A program made the translations under genes and the position numbers. A model generated the notes under the pieces. It was given only the letters and a program-made list of their open reading frames with translations, was not told where the DNA came from and searched no databases. Below, one piece after another: positions 32,959 through 45,955 of a stretch of DNA of 64,000 nucleotides. Positions within the stretch are counted from its first letter, which is position 1, and every line of letters starts with the position of its first letter. This stretch comes from Cycas panzhihuaensis (lineage: Eukaryota; Cycadophyta). The stretch spans positions 193,571,741-193,635,740 of the forward strand of contig CM041465.1 in assembly GCA_023213395.1 (NCBI GenBank). Direction: 5' to 3'.

Positions 32959-34020
32959 GTCCTTAAACCTTCTTAAAACCATAATTTTAATCTTCTCAAA
33001 GAGTTAATCTTTCTCTTGTTACCAATTATATATCAACTTCTATTGGATTTTAGCAAAATCTACTTGGGCTTTTGTATCCACCATTAATTTCTCATAGAGG
33101 GATAGGATTTATTCTCCATTACTATATTTTATTACAATATCTAAGGAACCTCTAACTCCTTTTTAGTATGATCAATTAGATTTTTTTTCTCTAATATCCT
33201 TTGTATTCTATGTAGATCTTATAATACATAATTGAATATTACCAAACAAAATATTAGAGTTGCCTTATTTTGGTTCTTAGAAATCTCCCCACAAAGCATC
33301 TTTGCCAATAAGTCTCAATCCTCTTCATCATAAATTTCCCAAATATCTCATAAGAAAACCCACATTTTATCTATAAGTAGGAACCTTATCTATAAATTTA
33401 TGATCCTTAATGCCAATGTTCTCTTTGAGTATATCAACTTATAATCATAAGGAGGTAGATTATAATCCTATATTAAGATAATTAGCTTCATTAAAATTTT
33501 AAGGATTTTACCACCCTTAAAAATAGTATAAGGTGACAAATATCTTTCTTTCTCCATAGTTGCTAACCTTTCCTTTAACTCCTTCATTTCCCCTACTAGT
33601 TCTTGAATCTACTTCTTCATTTTCTTTATTTTATATTTTAGAGTTTCTCTCAATGTAACTTATTATTTAATGATTATTCCCTTCACCTCCTTCAATCCTT
33701 TCCCTATTACCTTTAGTTTATTCTCAAGCTAATCCACTTCTTGTTAAAGGTAAAAAAAAGAAAAACTCTTAATTTTCTTCGTATTTTCTTCTTTAAGAAA
33801 TTGGAGTGAAATATCCTTTAGAAGTTCTATCCTTTGTTGCAATTATATACCCTTTGCACTCTCTTGTTATATCCTTTTATAGTTAATGATCCATTGTATA
33901 ATGGTTAGATGGAATATGGTCATATTTTATACATGCTCTAAAATGATCAAAGCTTCAATATTTTCAGTGATAATGGAATATAACAAGGTTAACACATTCA
34001 CTTCTTCTCCTTTTTTCTAG
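32959..34020 (-). pseudogene. Unassigned helix-rich frame orfH, upstream part
   Basis: The minus strand carries a coding-like frame with stops mostly at Gln/Trp columns. It opens near 34010 (E-E-V-N-V-L-T-L-L-Y-S-I-I), goes through L-Q-Q-R-I-E-L-L-K-D-I-S and a strongly coiled-coil stretch (I-Q-E-L-V-G-E-M-K-E-L-K-E-R-L, then T-M-E-K-E-R), then P-P-Y-D-Y-K-L-I and L-L-A-K-M-L-C-G-E-I. I do not recognise the family. It resembles orfJ in style: long, helical, no catalytic motif. CopC splits it. Confidence 0.5.
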
Positions 34021-35600
34021 AAATGAAATGTATGGGCTTATGTAGTAAATAGAAAATATGGATTCTATCTCACTAAAATATGTTTGGAAATTAAATTTAT
34101 GAAATTTACATAGGCTTTAGGTAGCTTAGACATTAATAACCTATCTTGAGTGTTTATGTGTCTAAGCTAATTTCTTTAAAAAGATTTTAAGTAATTTAAT
34201 GAACTCACTCTACTTACCTTTATTGGGTCACTCATTTCCTTTTGCCTTTATTCCTAGAGCTTGTGTAACCAATTCTAAAGTAAAGTAGATATTATTCCCA
34301 TTGTTTCCTAGCTACTAAGAATGGACATAGGTGACTTGACTTAGGTAAGTTGAGGTATGCTTCTATCTTCCTTTTCATCAGTTTTACAAATGGTTGATTG
34401 AGGCTCATCATGCACATTACATCCTAATTGATTGACTATATGATCACTCTATATTGCTTGTCTATTCATATTGTACCTTGACACTTTTAGCCTATGATGA
34501 CTAGGGATACACATCCCATGGTACTCCATGACCCTCTATCATTCCTTCACATGTCCCCAAGCACTTCTAGCTCCCGCAGCCCATTTCACATCATTTATTA
34601 GCACGACATATCCCTTAGCACCTTGCCTAGTCCTGGTTGTCATCCTTTTTGCACAATTTTTCTCTTTTTTGGAGTCCTTAACCATTATTTCCCACCTGCT
34701 ATGGTCCCTCTAGGTTCCATAACAACTCCTTTCCACCTTGGCACTATAGCATACTCCATTAGGGTTTAGGATTCCCTCCTTTTGGGAGCCTTCAAATTCC
34801 CCCCTTTCCTCTTTTGTTTTAATTTTGACCACACCAATGTAAACTCCATAGTATCGATGCAAACTTTATGGGGTGATTGTTTATAACTCTTTTATTATCT
34901 ACCCACAACTAATTTCACATTAATTACAAAATTACATTTTAAGGTACTCACATTATACTTTGGAGTGAACGGAGGTCTCCGTTGTAGGTATGCCTTCCTT
35001 TCCTTATTATTATTATTGTGCTTTTAAAAAATCTATAGAGGCATTTATCCTTTCTTTTCAGTTTCTTTTAAGTTTAAGTTTTAGGGGAAGGTAAGGAAGC
35101 CCCCCTTCCATTGGTGCTTCTCTCACTACACCATCCACGGAAGGTGCATCAAGGAGAAGAGTTTGGATCAAGAAAGAAGCAAGGAAGATGCTACACCAAC
35201 TGTCTAACTCTTGGGCACATTTCTCTACCTTGTCTTTCCTATTTTCTTCCTTCTTTCCCCTTGCTCCTAAATGAGAAAGAAAAATGAAAGGATTGTGTTA
35301 TTTTCATTCTATTGGTTGTTATTACTTGCCTCATCTAGATTACATAGTGAGAATTAACTAACTCACACCAATAAGTGCCACTCCCTTTGATCACACACTT
35401 GTTTCCTTTCTTACCTAAACCCTCATTTCCACTAGGATTTAGGCAAGGTGGGTTATACATCCATCTATTGACACTTTGCTCTTCCATTTCATATCATTAG
35501 GTAGGTTTGTATTTCACACTCATATTCTTTTTTCCTTAGCAATTTGCTTACCCTTCTTCTTCCTTTATTTACAAAAGATAAAGAGAGGTGAGTTAGTGCC

Positions 35601-35637
<37 letters not shown>

Positions 35638-36400
35638 ATTATTTTTTTAAAGTTCATTTCTCTTATTTATAAGAAACAAACATGAACAATGATAACTCGT
35701 ATCCCTACATCACCTTACTACATAACGAAAATAAATGTAGGGATAACTTACTTTATTTATCTCCAATACCTAACCTTGCTTTAGGCATGGCATATTGGGA
35801 GCACCTCCTCTCAAGGTTATATTGCCTTTCTATTAGCAAAGCCTCCTCTGGCTTCGTCTTTGAGCTCAAAGTTAGTCTACCAACCCATCTTCTCCCTCAT
35901 CTACTCACATTTCTAGCCATTACAGGCTTGCATATGAGTCTTTTCTCTTTTCTGTTAGGGCTTGTTCCACTTATTTCCCTCTTTATAAGAAGATGTGTAC
36001 CATCACTTTTACCTCCCTTCCTTAGACATCTAGGATAGGAGTGCCCTTTTAGAGGTTACTCAGCCAACCGAGAAGATCCCTCTTTTGCCCTCAGCTCTGA
36101 ATCAAGGAGGTGTTACTTGAAAGGGAGTTTATGTGCCATTTGCAGGTCCTTGAACCTATGTTCCAATGCATAGATATCCTTTGTGGGTGGTCTCTCTTCC
36201 TTGCTTTTGTAGATCCTTGACCAAGAAGTTATTAGTCACATTGGCCTGATCTCTCCTAAATTTAGTGACCCCCTAGAGGTATGATTCCATTGGTAACCCG
36301 CTAGTAAGGGGATCTATCCTCCTCCCCAATCTGTTCATGCTATCTTTCTTTCGGTAGCTCTCCTCAATTCGTTGGGTAGCTCCTAATTCTTATCATCCTA
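34021..36400. other. No gene recognised
   Basis: Open frames at 34528, 35476 and 35682 have no recognisable domain. By position this is the DNA between orfH and the gag of GypG and could include the 5' LTR and leader of GypG, but no repeat partner or primer site was found. Confidence 0.5.
35604..35636. repeat. (GA)16 microsatellite
   Basis: An uninterrupted run of about 33 bases. Confidence 0.95.
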
Positions 36401-36408
36401 CCATCTCT

Positions 36409-38716
36409 TTTTTCTTCTAATCTTTAGGAGAAACTTATATGTGATGATTCTCTCATCATTTACAAGGCCTTCCTCCTTTATTAGAAGACTCCCCTTACTA
36501 TCCCCTTCCATTGTTAGATTATGAATCGACCATAGAAGGATTTCCTTTTGATTGGGCATATCATGCCTATGTATCTGAGTCCCACCAACCATCCACTTCT
36601 TTCCAAGGATCCACCCAAGAGGGTGAGGACCCTATCTTCTACCTAGGTAACTAAGAGCACCCACAAGTCCACCACCTCTCCAGTCATGAAGTGCAAGCAT
36701 CTCCTCCCTTGGAGTATCATCACCCTGGTGGTGATCCTCATGAGGACCATCCCATGGGGTCCATCACATATGAGGACCCGTCGACCTCATATGATTAGGT
36801 GGATACCCCTCTCGCAGACATGGTAGAAGTGCTTAACTAGTACTTCTAAGCCACTACCCTCCAATCACGTCCTAAGTGGTTGGATAGCATCTTGCAAAGC
36901 ATAGTGCTTTCTTCCTCCATATCTACACCACCTCATCCATTCCATTCAACTCCCTTACCCATAACGAGGGCATCCCTTGTTGTGTCTTCTTGTCCTTGTG
37001 GTCCATGTTCCTTAGAGACCACCCAAGGCATACCCTCTTCCCAACTTGGGTTGAGTATGCCTCCCTCTAGCCAAACGAATATGCCCCAACTAACCGTAAT
37101 CTATCTGCCTCCTATTAAACCTAAGGGACCCATGTATCCCCCTACTTCTAGTTATGTGGGACCAATCTCCATGTATTCCCAAGCTCAACCTAGGGATCCT
37201 TCCCTTTACATACTCCTAGGTATGCTTCCTAACCATGGGGACATGATAAAGGGAGCCCCCTTCCTATTTATGGAGTGGATCCTTTACATCTATATGGCTC
37301 ACACCACCTACAGGTGGCCCATATAGGTAAAATCTAGTTCCACACCCTTGCATCCCATCTTCTTATGCTCCTGCTTATGTGGTGCCTTTGCAAGGAGGGC
37401 AAGCCCCCTCCCAAGGCACCCCCTCTTAAGTCCCATTTCAACAAGGGGCATATCTCAAGGAGGGATGGGTCCCTCTCATCCATCTACTCCTCTTCCAATC
37501 CCTTCGAATGCAGGATTTTTTCCCTCCCATCAATTAGGAGGAAGTGTATATCCCCTTCTAAACCAAGTCTACTAAGGAGGATTTAGGCAACCTTGCCCGC
37601 CTCCTCCTCCATCTTTCGTTGATCCTATGGTCCAATCAAGGGTATGCCCCTTTATGGATTATAGATCAACTCCTTTATCTGTTAAGGTACTAAGAACTAA
37701 CTTACTGCCTCACCCTCTTGAGGTTCCCAAATTTGATGGGACCTCCTTGCAAGACCCAACATAGCACGTTAGAAGTTTTTCTATGGTGTGCATCGATTAT
37801 TGGGCATACAACCATATCCTAATAAAATGTTTTCCATATTCTCTCTAAGGTAATGCTCTCAAATGGTTCTATCACCTTCCTGCACACTCTATCCACTCAT
37901 TCCAGTAACTCGTTGATGAATTCATCAATTATTTTAACATAGCTCATCCCTTTGAGAGTGGAATAAAGGCTCTTTTATCTCTTAAATAAGGTCATGATGA
38001 GATGAATCATGATTTTATGAGACATTTCCATGATCTTCTCTCCCTAAAGTATATGTTCAAGTCCTTAAGATGGGGGTGACAACATGCGACTCTTCCATAG
38101 CCAAGTGCTTGGCTCTTAAGGCTTTTGAGATCTAGGTAGGTCTCAAGAAGCCTCTTATGTCCTCATAATGGTATGAGGCACCTCGCGATACCAAAATCCA
38201 ATAACCTCTTAGGTCTTCATCTCATCTGACATAGAAGACCTTGGACCCCTTTACCTCTGCCATACGTTCTTTTAAATATACGATGAAGGAGCTTAAAGTC
38301 CAAGCCCCTTTGTGGCCCACTTCCAATAAACTTGTCCATCAAGCTTCCAAGTTGTACCTCCCAAGGGTGATAATACCTAGCCTTCTCAAACAAGGAAGAT
38401 AGATTCTTCCTTAGAGAAGAAGTGGTGTTTTGTTCATGGGGAATGCTTTCATGAGGACTCACAATATAGGAACTAACACCCTAAGGCTACCCCACAACAT
38501 GACACTTCCTCTAAATAGGCATCTAAACCTAATCTAGACCAACTCATCCATAAGGATCCTTTCTCCAAACATGGGGAATGCAATTATAACACCCAATAAA
38601 AAGGAAACCAAAATAGATGAAGATCTCCCAACCCCTGCCCTGGGTAAGCTAAAGTGAAGGGTGTAAGGAACTCCTCCTCCTCTTCTGGTTTCCCTAATCA
38701 CCACTGTACTCCTTCC
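36409..38716 (+). pseudogene. GypG gag, part 1
   Basis: A plus-strand frame with a long Pro/Ser/His-rich N-terminus (36880-37575 mostly open) and then the gypsy gag fold: V-P-K-F-D-G-T-S-L-Q-D-P, A-L-K-W-F-Y-H-L-P-A-H-S-I, L-V-D-E-F-I-N-Y-F at about 37720-37940. Stops fall at Gln/Trp columns. The frame is cut at 38716 by CopB and resumes after 46430 in register, one target duplication being removed. Confidence 0.75.
38712..38716. repeat. Target-site duplication of CopB, left (CTTCC)
   Basis: Repeated exactly at 46431-46435. Confidence 0.9.
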
Positions 38717-39013
38717 TGAAAAGAGTGGATCTATCCTTCATCTTCATATACTAAACACAAAGACAAATATGGAGTAAGAGAGACTTGAGAGAAAGAAAGT
38801 AACTCTCACAAAATGAGGAGGTAAGAATGAATCTCCTCTATTGAGCTTTTACTTTTATATTGAGAGAGGGAGTATTAGAGTTAGATGAAATGAAATTATA
38901 TATAATGCACATGAAATTATATTTCACTTAAGTGATCTAATTTAAAGTTCAGTTAAGACTCTTTTTCGAAATAATCAACTAATGTAATGACCATGTGCCA
39001 TTAACCCTTTTCA
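38717..39013 (-). repeat. CopB 3' LTR
   Basis: 297 bp with TGAAAAG...CTTTTCA ends; single-unit form, without the duplication seen in the 5' LTR. Confidence 0.95.
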
Positions 39014-39026
39014 ATATCCCCCTTAA
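39014..39026 (-). other. CopB polypurine tract
   Basis: The minus strand reads AAGGGGGATAT against the LTR. Confidence 0.75.
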
Positions 39027-39679
39027 TAGTAGAAGGCCATTTCATCCTATTTTATTCTATCCTATGAGGTCTTTATTTGAGCCTCTTACAAAGCAAACTA
39101 CTATGACACTTTTGTGGGAAACCCTCATGGGGAAGAAAACCCATAAATTTTTTAATCTACTAACTTGGATCAAGTGGCTTTTTAAATGTAGCCAGATAGC
39201 CAATCAATACAATGAATGTTGTAGCTAAAATCTACTGAGTCTCCATATACCATTTGGTCATCCCCTATGCCCTTTCAGGTTTTCACAGGTTTTGATTTTC
39301 TAAAATGATACAACCCTTATCCTTTCGAGCCCACATGGTGTTTCCACAAATAGGATAGAGCAGAGACTTACTCTTGTCCTTCTGTGCCCATAAGGGGTTT
39401 TTACAAATGAGATAGAGTATGATGGTCCTATTATCATCTCCTTTAATCAGTCAGAGATAGAGGCCCTAAGGCCAAGTTACTTTCAGAACTATTCAAACTT
39501 CACCCTCTTCAGTGGTTTGGTGAAGATATCAGCCACTTGATCTATTGTGGGGCAGTACTCCAATTGAATTGTGCCATCATAAACTAGTTCTCTAATCTTG
39601 TGGAGTTTTGTACTTATATATTTGGTATAATCATGAAATACAGGATTTTTAGGCTATCTGGATTGTAGATTGATTATCT

Positions 39680-40206
39680 ACATGTAAGCTAGTAGAACTT
39701 ATTTGGGTGGCATTTAATGTATTTAATAATTTTCTAAGCCATATCACCTCCTTGCTTGTTTTAGAAGTAGTAATGTACTCAGCTTCAGCAATTGAGTCTG
39801 TAATAATCTTCTACCATCTGGATCTCCATGATATTGGTGCTATTCCAACAAATGTTACATACCTAAACATAGATCTTCCTGTGTCTTTATCTCCTACAAA
39901 GTTTGAGTCTGTGTATGCATAAAGTTTAAATTCTGCATTAGGTTCATACAACAGACCATATTTGCTAGTTGTCTTTAGGTACCTTAACACTTGTATTACA
40001 GCTTGCCAATGATTCTGCTTAGGATTTGTCATGAATCTTGCAAGAATACTGACAAAGTGTGCAATATCTAGTCTTGTGTTGGTAGTATAGATGAGACTAC
40101 CTACAAGTTGTCTATAGAGTATTGCGTCTGCCTCCCTATTGCCACCATTAACTAAGAATTTAATATTAGGCTCCATAGGTGTATCCACTCGTCGAGCACC
40201 TTCCAA
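39680..40206 (-). pseudogene. CopB RNase H domain
   Basis: An open stretch of 131 codons (39811-40206) covers the end of RT (ARRVDTPMEP, LYRQLVGSLIY) and the RNase H start (YAYTDSNFVGDKDTGRS). The catalytic Asp of Y-T-D-S is kept, unlike in CopA. It then continues through SWRSRWQK and EAEY to SLHVDNQ in another piece. Confidence 0.85.
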
Positions 40207-40990
40207 CTAAAACTTTGTCAGAAGATTGTTGATATATTTTTCTTGAGAGAGAAAGATTTTTCCATCCTTTTAAGTTACTTTAATTCCCAAGTAATATTTC
40301 ATCAACCTGAGGTCAGACAATTCAAAAGTTTTAGCAAGGTCCTTCTTCGACTGACTGATTACCTATTCACTATTCCCCATTATGAGCATATCATCCATAA
40401 AGATTAAGAGGTAAGTGACTTTATCATTTTAGAACTTGATGAATAATGTTGCATCAATATCTTGATAGTCACAAACCTCATATGTAAGTTACCTCATTCT
40501 TTCAGAGAACTTGGTAAACCAAGCACGAGGGGCTTGCTGTAGGCAGTACAAGGACTTTTTGAGCCTGCAAACTTTATGCTCCTGACCGTCAATCTCGTAT
40601 CCTTCTGGATGAGCCATGTAAATTTCTTCTTTAAGGTCCCCATTGAGAAATGCAGTCTTAACATCGAGTTGGTGGATTTTCCAACCCTATTGAGCAGCCA
40701 AGGCTATAAGAGTTTTGATTGTAGGCCACTTGGTTATAGGAGCAAAGATTTCAGTATAGTCAATGCCTTCCCTTTGCATGAATCCTTTTCCTACTAACCT
40801 CGCCTTGTGTTTTTCTAGGGTGCCATCTGATCTATACTTGTTTTTGAACACCCATTTATTTTGAACTACCTTTTTTCTAAGTGGTAGATTAACAAACTCC
40901 CATGTACCATTCTTATTAAGAGATTAATACTCTTCATTTATGGTATTTCTCCAAGCTGCATGCTTTATAGCTTCTTAGTATGTTAGGGGC
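40207..40990 (-). pseudogene. CopB reverse transcriptase
   Basis: Motifs: [60 protein letters not shown] and the catalytic loop L-I-F-M-D-D-M-L-I near 40380-40405. The polymerase Asp pair survives but Val is Met and about six stops interrupt the frame. Better preserved than CopA over the [10 protein letters not shown] block, which in CopA reads LNVKTTFLNG. Confidence 0.9.
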
Positions 40991-40992
40991 TC

Positions 40993-42250
40993 TTAATTAT
41001 AAGCAAGATGTAGTTCTACTGGTACAAGCTCAATAGAAGGTGATTCATGCATCCTTGCTCTATGGGCACTTCTAGTGCCAATTTTGCCTACCTCATCTGG
41101 GTGCATGTCCTTATGTAGCTGGTAGGCTTCATGAAAACCTCGAGTTGGGAATGAGGTTTTCATTTCTACAACCTCTTGATCTTCATTTTGATCCTGAAAA
41201 GGATCATGTGAAATATTTGGTATGGAGGAAGTTAACGATGTTGGATAAGATGGGCCAGCCACAAATGTTGGAGAAGATGATCCTTCTGCTATGGCTTTGC
41301 CTTTGTCAACTTGGATGTTCATAAATGATGGTGTTGGATGTGTACACATTGGCTTGGAGTCATAACTTGTATCCTTTGAGGCTCTATTGTTAGATTCCAA
41401 GATTTTAAGCAATTGTTCAACATCTCCCCCTCTAAATTTTGGAATATGGATATCAAATTTAGTGGCATCATTAAATCGGTATGAAGGTATCCTAGAGTCA
41501 AGTCTAAGTAATTGGTCTTCAGTCTCTGTAAAGATAACATCTCTAGTGATGATGATTTTATGCTATGAAGGTATGAAAACCTTGTATCCCTTTTTGTCCA
41601 TAGGGTATCTGACAAAGATGCCTTTGATGGCTCTATCTTAGAGCTTATTTCTATGTTCCTGCAAAATATGAGCATAACAAGTAGAGCCAAAAATTCTAAA
41701 GTGGGAGATAGAGGGGGTTTGTCCATACCACATTTCATGTGGAGATGGGCTAAGTTTGGAGGGACTACCAGTGTTGATACAATACACAGTAGTCCAGATA
41801 GCCTCAGCCCAAAGATAGATAGGGACATTCTTATATACTAGCATAGCACAAGCCATATTCATTATGGTCATGTTCATGCACTTAGCAACTCTATTTTACT
41901 GGGGTGTACCTACAACAGTGGTCTGATGTTTGATTCCATGTTGACATAGGTACGATTCAAACTCATTAGATGTGTACTTTCCACAATTGTCAGTCCTAAT
42001 TATTTTGATCTTGAATCCAAATTCATTTTCCATGTGAGCCTTGAAAGCTTGAAATATAGAAAAAGCTTCATCTTTCTTTGCAAGAAAAGCAACCCATACT
42101 TTCTTGGTAAAATCATGAATGAAAGTAATATAGTACCACTTCTATTCGAGAGAAGGGATAGGCATATGACCGCATATATCTAAGTATACAAGATGGAAAG
42201 GTTGGCTAGATTTCCACTGACTATGAAGAAAGGGTTATCTTTGAGATTTA
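40993..42250 (-). pseudogene. CopB integrase and linker
   Basis: Integrase keeps V-Y-L-D-I-C-G and R-T-D-N-C-G-K-Y but the Glu column reads V-A-K-C-M-N-M (Lys). A 79-codon open piece holds the QTPSISHFRIFGSTCYAH tail. The 139-codon frame at 40993-41412 is the Ser/Pro-rich linker to RT (EMKTSFPTRGFHEAYQLHKD), shared with CopA. Confidence 0.9.
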
Positions 42251-42309
42251 ACAATAATACTTGCTTCATATTTAAAGGGCTTAGAGGGGAACTTAGGCAA
42301 ACTGGGAAG

Positions 42310-42830
42310 AGTGTCTTATAGTTCTCTTAAACAATTAATTTTGATATGGCCCATATGAGAATGCCATAGAGCTACTTGGGAAAACTTTTGAGGAGTTAGG
42401 GTTGTGGTAAAAGTAGATTCATCATCAACATAGTTGGCTTGAGAGGATAGTGAGCTAGTTAGGCAAAAACGTTTGCCATCAAGAATTCTAGTCATAACCA
42501 CAGCATTTGAAGGAGGGTGAATGACACAGAGAGTTTGATTGTTTGCAGTTACACTCAGATCAAATCCATGAGAAACAAGGGTGGATAGGGAGAGTAGATT
42601 CTACTTCAGAGCAGGAATATATAAAACATCAACAACTATAAAATCTGGAAGGCCTAGGAGTTTTAGGCAAACAGTTCCAAGTCCTTCGATTGGCTAAGAT
42701 GATTTATCAGCTATGTGTACAACACCATGAACTTCAGAGTTAAAATCTTGAAAGAACTAGCAATGACAAGTCATATGTTGTGTTTCTCTAGTATCCATAA
42801 TCCACGATGAAGTATTTGAGGTGGTACTAT
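42310..42830 (-). pseudogene. CopB protease and GAG-pre-integrase region
   Basis: The protease active site reads S-W-I-M-D-T-R-E-T at about 42780-42800, the same Gly-to-Arg change seen in CopA. L-W-H-S-H-M-G-H-I marks the GAG-pre-integrase module near 42340-42375. Confidence 0.8.
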
Positions 42831-42989
42831 TTGCAACTCCAAGTGGTGAAGGCAAAAATGAATAAGCATAACCACAATGAGCCTCAATATACTTACTAGA
42901 TCTATCAATAATATTTAATGAAGTGGTCCCAATTCTTTGAAGGTATGTATGAGCAAATTGTGTTCCACCAAAAGCATCTTTAAAAGAAG

Positions 42990-44007
42990 TATTATCAACA
43001 TTATGTGCACCATGGCACTATTGATAACTTGGTAGTTTGCTGGTGGAAGTTCTGCAATTTTTAGTATAATGTCCTTTTCTATTATACCTTTAGCACATGA
43101 TTATTTGATTTCCAGTCCAAGTATTGGGCTGGTTGGATAGGCTCAGATTACTGGATCTAGGTCCAGGTTGATTATTTTAGCCTTGGCCTTGAGACTATTT
43201 TTGTTGGAGTTGAGGAGCCTGTTGACTAAGAGGACATTGTCCATGTTGTCTACCTCTTCCTCTTCCACAGGAATTACCACCTCTATAAGAGTATTAACCT
43301 TGATTTTTGGTATAATAAAGATCTTCTTCCACTTCAAAAGTAGCATCATCTGGATCTGATGTAGTGGCAAAGTTGGTATCAAGGGTCTTATCAAATTCAA
43401 TGAACTTATCAGTAAGATTCTCAAAGTTTAGGGCCTTCAAAGTGCCACTAGATTGAAGACTTCTTAATAGATTTTCGTAATTTGGGATATGGAGACTTGA
43501 TTGAATCAAGAAAGCCCATGTAATACATTGAGTTTTAAAATCTTTATCAATGGGTTGCCTGATTGGACAAAGGAGATTGATTGTCTTACTTGCATGTCCT
43601 TTCTACATTTTTAATTTGTTTATCTTCAACACCAAGTGAATAAATTCTAAGTCTGATTTAGTGTCAAAGTTCTTCTTAAGAACTTCAAGAACTTTCTATG
43701 ATGTATCATGTACAGCTTCATCAATGAGATTATGTAGGGAATAATCAATGATAAGTAATATCCCTAAACGAATTTTATCATCATCAAGTTCCCATTGCCG
43801 TTTAGTTATAGCTTCAGTGGGAGTAGTTAGACCACCTCCTCCTGAAGTAGTTGTGGTAGCTGTAGCTATAACAGATGGTGTAGGTTGCAAATGATCTCTC
43901 TATAGACCTTTATACTTTGCAGCATTTATAACACCAGTGAACCACATGTCTCAATTTTCTTTTCTTTTTAGAATGCAGTTCACATTTTACTTGAACTGTG
44001 AAGACAT
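42990..44007 (-). pseudogene. CopB gag
   Basis: Start ATG at 44007 (M-S-S-Q-F-K-stop, where CopA has Gln). The gag core, RGRGRGRQ linker and a knuckle C-stop-R-Y-N-R-K-G-H-Y-T-K-N-C follow: here the second Cys is Tyr while the last is kept, the reverse of CopA. Confidence 0.85.
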
Positions 44008-45941
44008 GGTGTCTTTTTAGAAGGGAAGAAATAAACAAGGGACTATAAAAGTGATGGCAATAAATGACCAATCACTATTTACAAATGGGAAATATAACGA
44101 AGTAGTGTAGCAAAAGGAAGAAGAAGTGAGAATGGTTACTCAAAGATGAAGGGAGTAACTTAGAGAAAAGTCACCAACACTTGTGACAAATATTAACTTA
44201 ATGCAGCAGGAATATGAGAATCACTATGATTATGATTACACTATGGATCACTTTTTACAAATAAGTAAGTGATCAATATACAAGATTATAGGCTAATGTA
44301 GAAGTTGACATCATTGGGTTTACATAACTTGAAACTCAAATGTAGGATATGTAATCAACCCAATAACCTCTAACTTGTGTCCAATATATAGTTGAGGTTG
44401 TTGAATGGATGCCTAGGCTTCTAGTAGAATTAAGTTGGCTTTCACTCACGATACCCGCAATCGTACTTGGTGATGAAATCCAAGTCAAAATGGAGCCTAG
44501 GTACTCCCAATCCTCACCCAATTCAACAATGAGCAGCTATATACCTCCTCTAAAGAGTGGTATGTACATACCCATGGCTATGATGAATATTGGATTGGGT
44601 ATATTTTAATCTTGTATTAAAGTTTTAGTTTTCCTAGTTGGTTATCAGGATGATCCCTGATTGAGGCATGATGGTATGGCTAACCAAACCTCACCAATAT
44701 TCTATTTTAGTCCAGTCACAACTTGAAACCCACACCTCCTTTATGGCATGGCATTCTTCCAACTAAGGTATCTCAACCTTAGCGAGTATGTGAACAGGTA
44801 TGAGATGGCGAAAAATAGCGGACATAATAAGTTCCTTTTAGGAAGAGTGAAAAGATTATTGAATTGCATCAAATGTACATTTAACTAAAAATAAAATGCT
44901 TACTTGGAGTGCTTTTGGAGTAATTACTTGAAGTGTCTTTAGAGTACTAAAATGCAATGCTAATAAGTGAGTGAGGACACTGGATATTGCTCCAATCTAG
45001 GTGTTTTTTTTCTCACTTTTACAATGGGCTTTTAAGCCTTATAAAAAGGAAGAAATTTTTTTCACTTTTTTTTTTGGTTAATACAAAAGAAAGTACTCTT
45101 TACTAAATCATCAATAACTTTCTCCCACGATATCGAAATGGAGTGTCAGTTTTTATGCTACAAACTAAACTCAGAGCTTCATCTTCAAGAAGTGGAATCA
45201 TGTCCAAATGACTTTTGGAAAGTTTTTGGCAGCCATGTAGATTTAGGAAATTATATTTTTCTAGAATTCTTACTAAAAATAACTCCTATTCAATAAAATA
45301 GTAATAACTTCCTCATACGGCATCGAAATTAGGTGCCATTTTTTTTTACGGAAAGTAGACTTAGAACCTCATCTTTGACAATTGGAATAACTTTAATTAG
45401 AGCTCTGTAGAAGATTTTGCAGACCTACAAAGTTTAATAATGAAATTATATTTCTGCAGAAATTCTAGCTTCCTAATATCTCATTAACACATGATACCAT
45501 ATGAAATTTACATCATTTTTTTATCACCAGGATCCCAATATGGGTAAGGTGAGAACATACAATGATGGATATTTTAAATAGCTTAAAATTCTTTTAAAAA
45601 AATGGGTAAAACCTTCCTTTATAATCATTCTTCTAAATGCTGGAAAAATTTTGGCATCATTTTCCCTTGTTAAATGGACAAAAAGAGGGGAAAGAAAAGG
45701 AAGAATGAGATAGTATAAATGGCCATCAAAGGATTGGAATCCTTGGGCCTTACAACTCCTTATATTATGCTTCCAAACCTGTAAAAGATAAAGGAAAAGT
45801 AAATAATATAAAATCTACTATCATAATAACTTAAAAATATTTCTAAATTCACTTTCACAATCTCCTTCACCACATGGATTGTGGGGGAGAAGGAAGTGAT
45901 GGCTCCATTGCAAGTACAAGTGAGGAATATGAATGAAGCAA
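44008..45941 (-). other. CopB 5' untranslated leader
   Basis: Non-coding and collinear with the CopA leader. A 66-codon opposite-strand frame at 44409-44609 is not supported. Confidence 0.8.
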
Positions 45942-45953
45942 GCTTTGATACCA
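45942..45953 (-). other. CopB primer-binding site
   Basis: TGGTATCAAAGC on the minus strand, two bases from the LTR, identical to CopA. Confidence 0.9.
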
Positions 45954-45955
45954 CA

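Noticed and set aside
34528-36038. Frames at 34528, 35476 and 35682
   Set aside because: Hydrophobic, no recognisable domain or homologous context; the second ends in a GA microsatellite.
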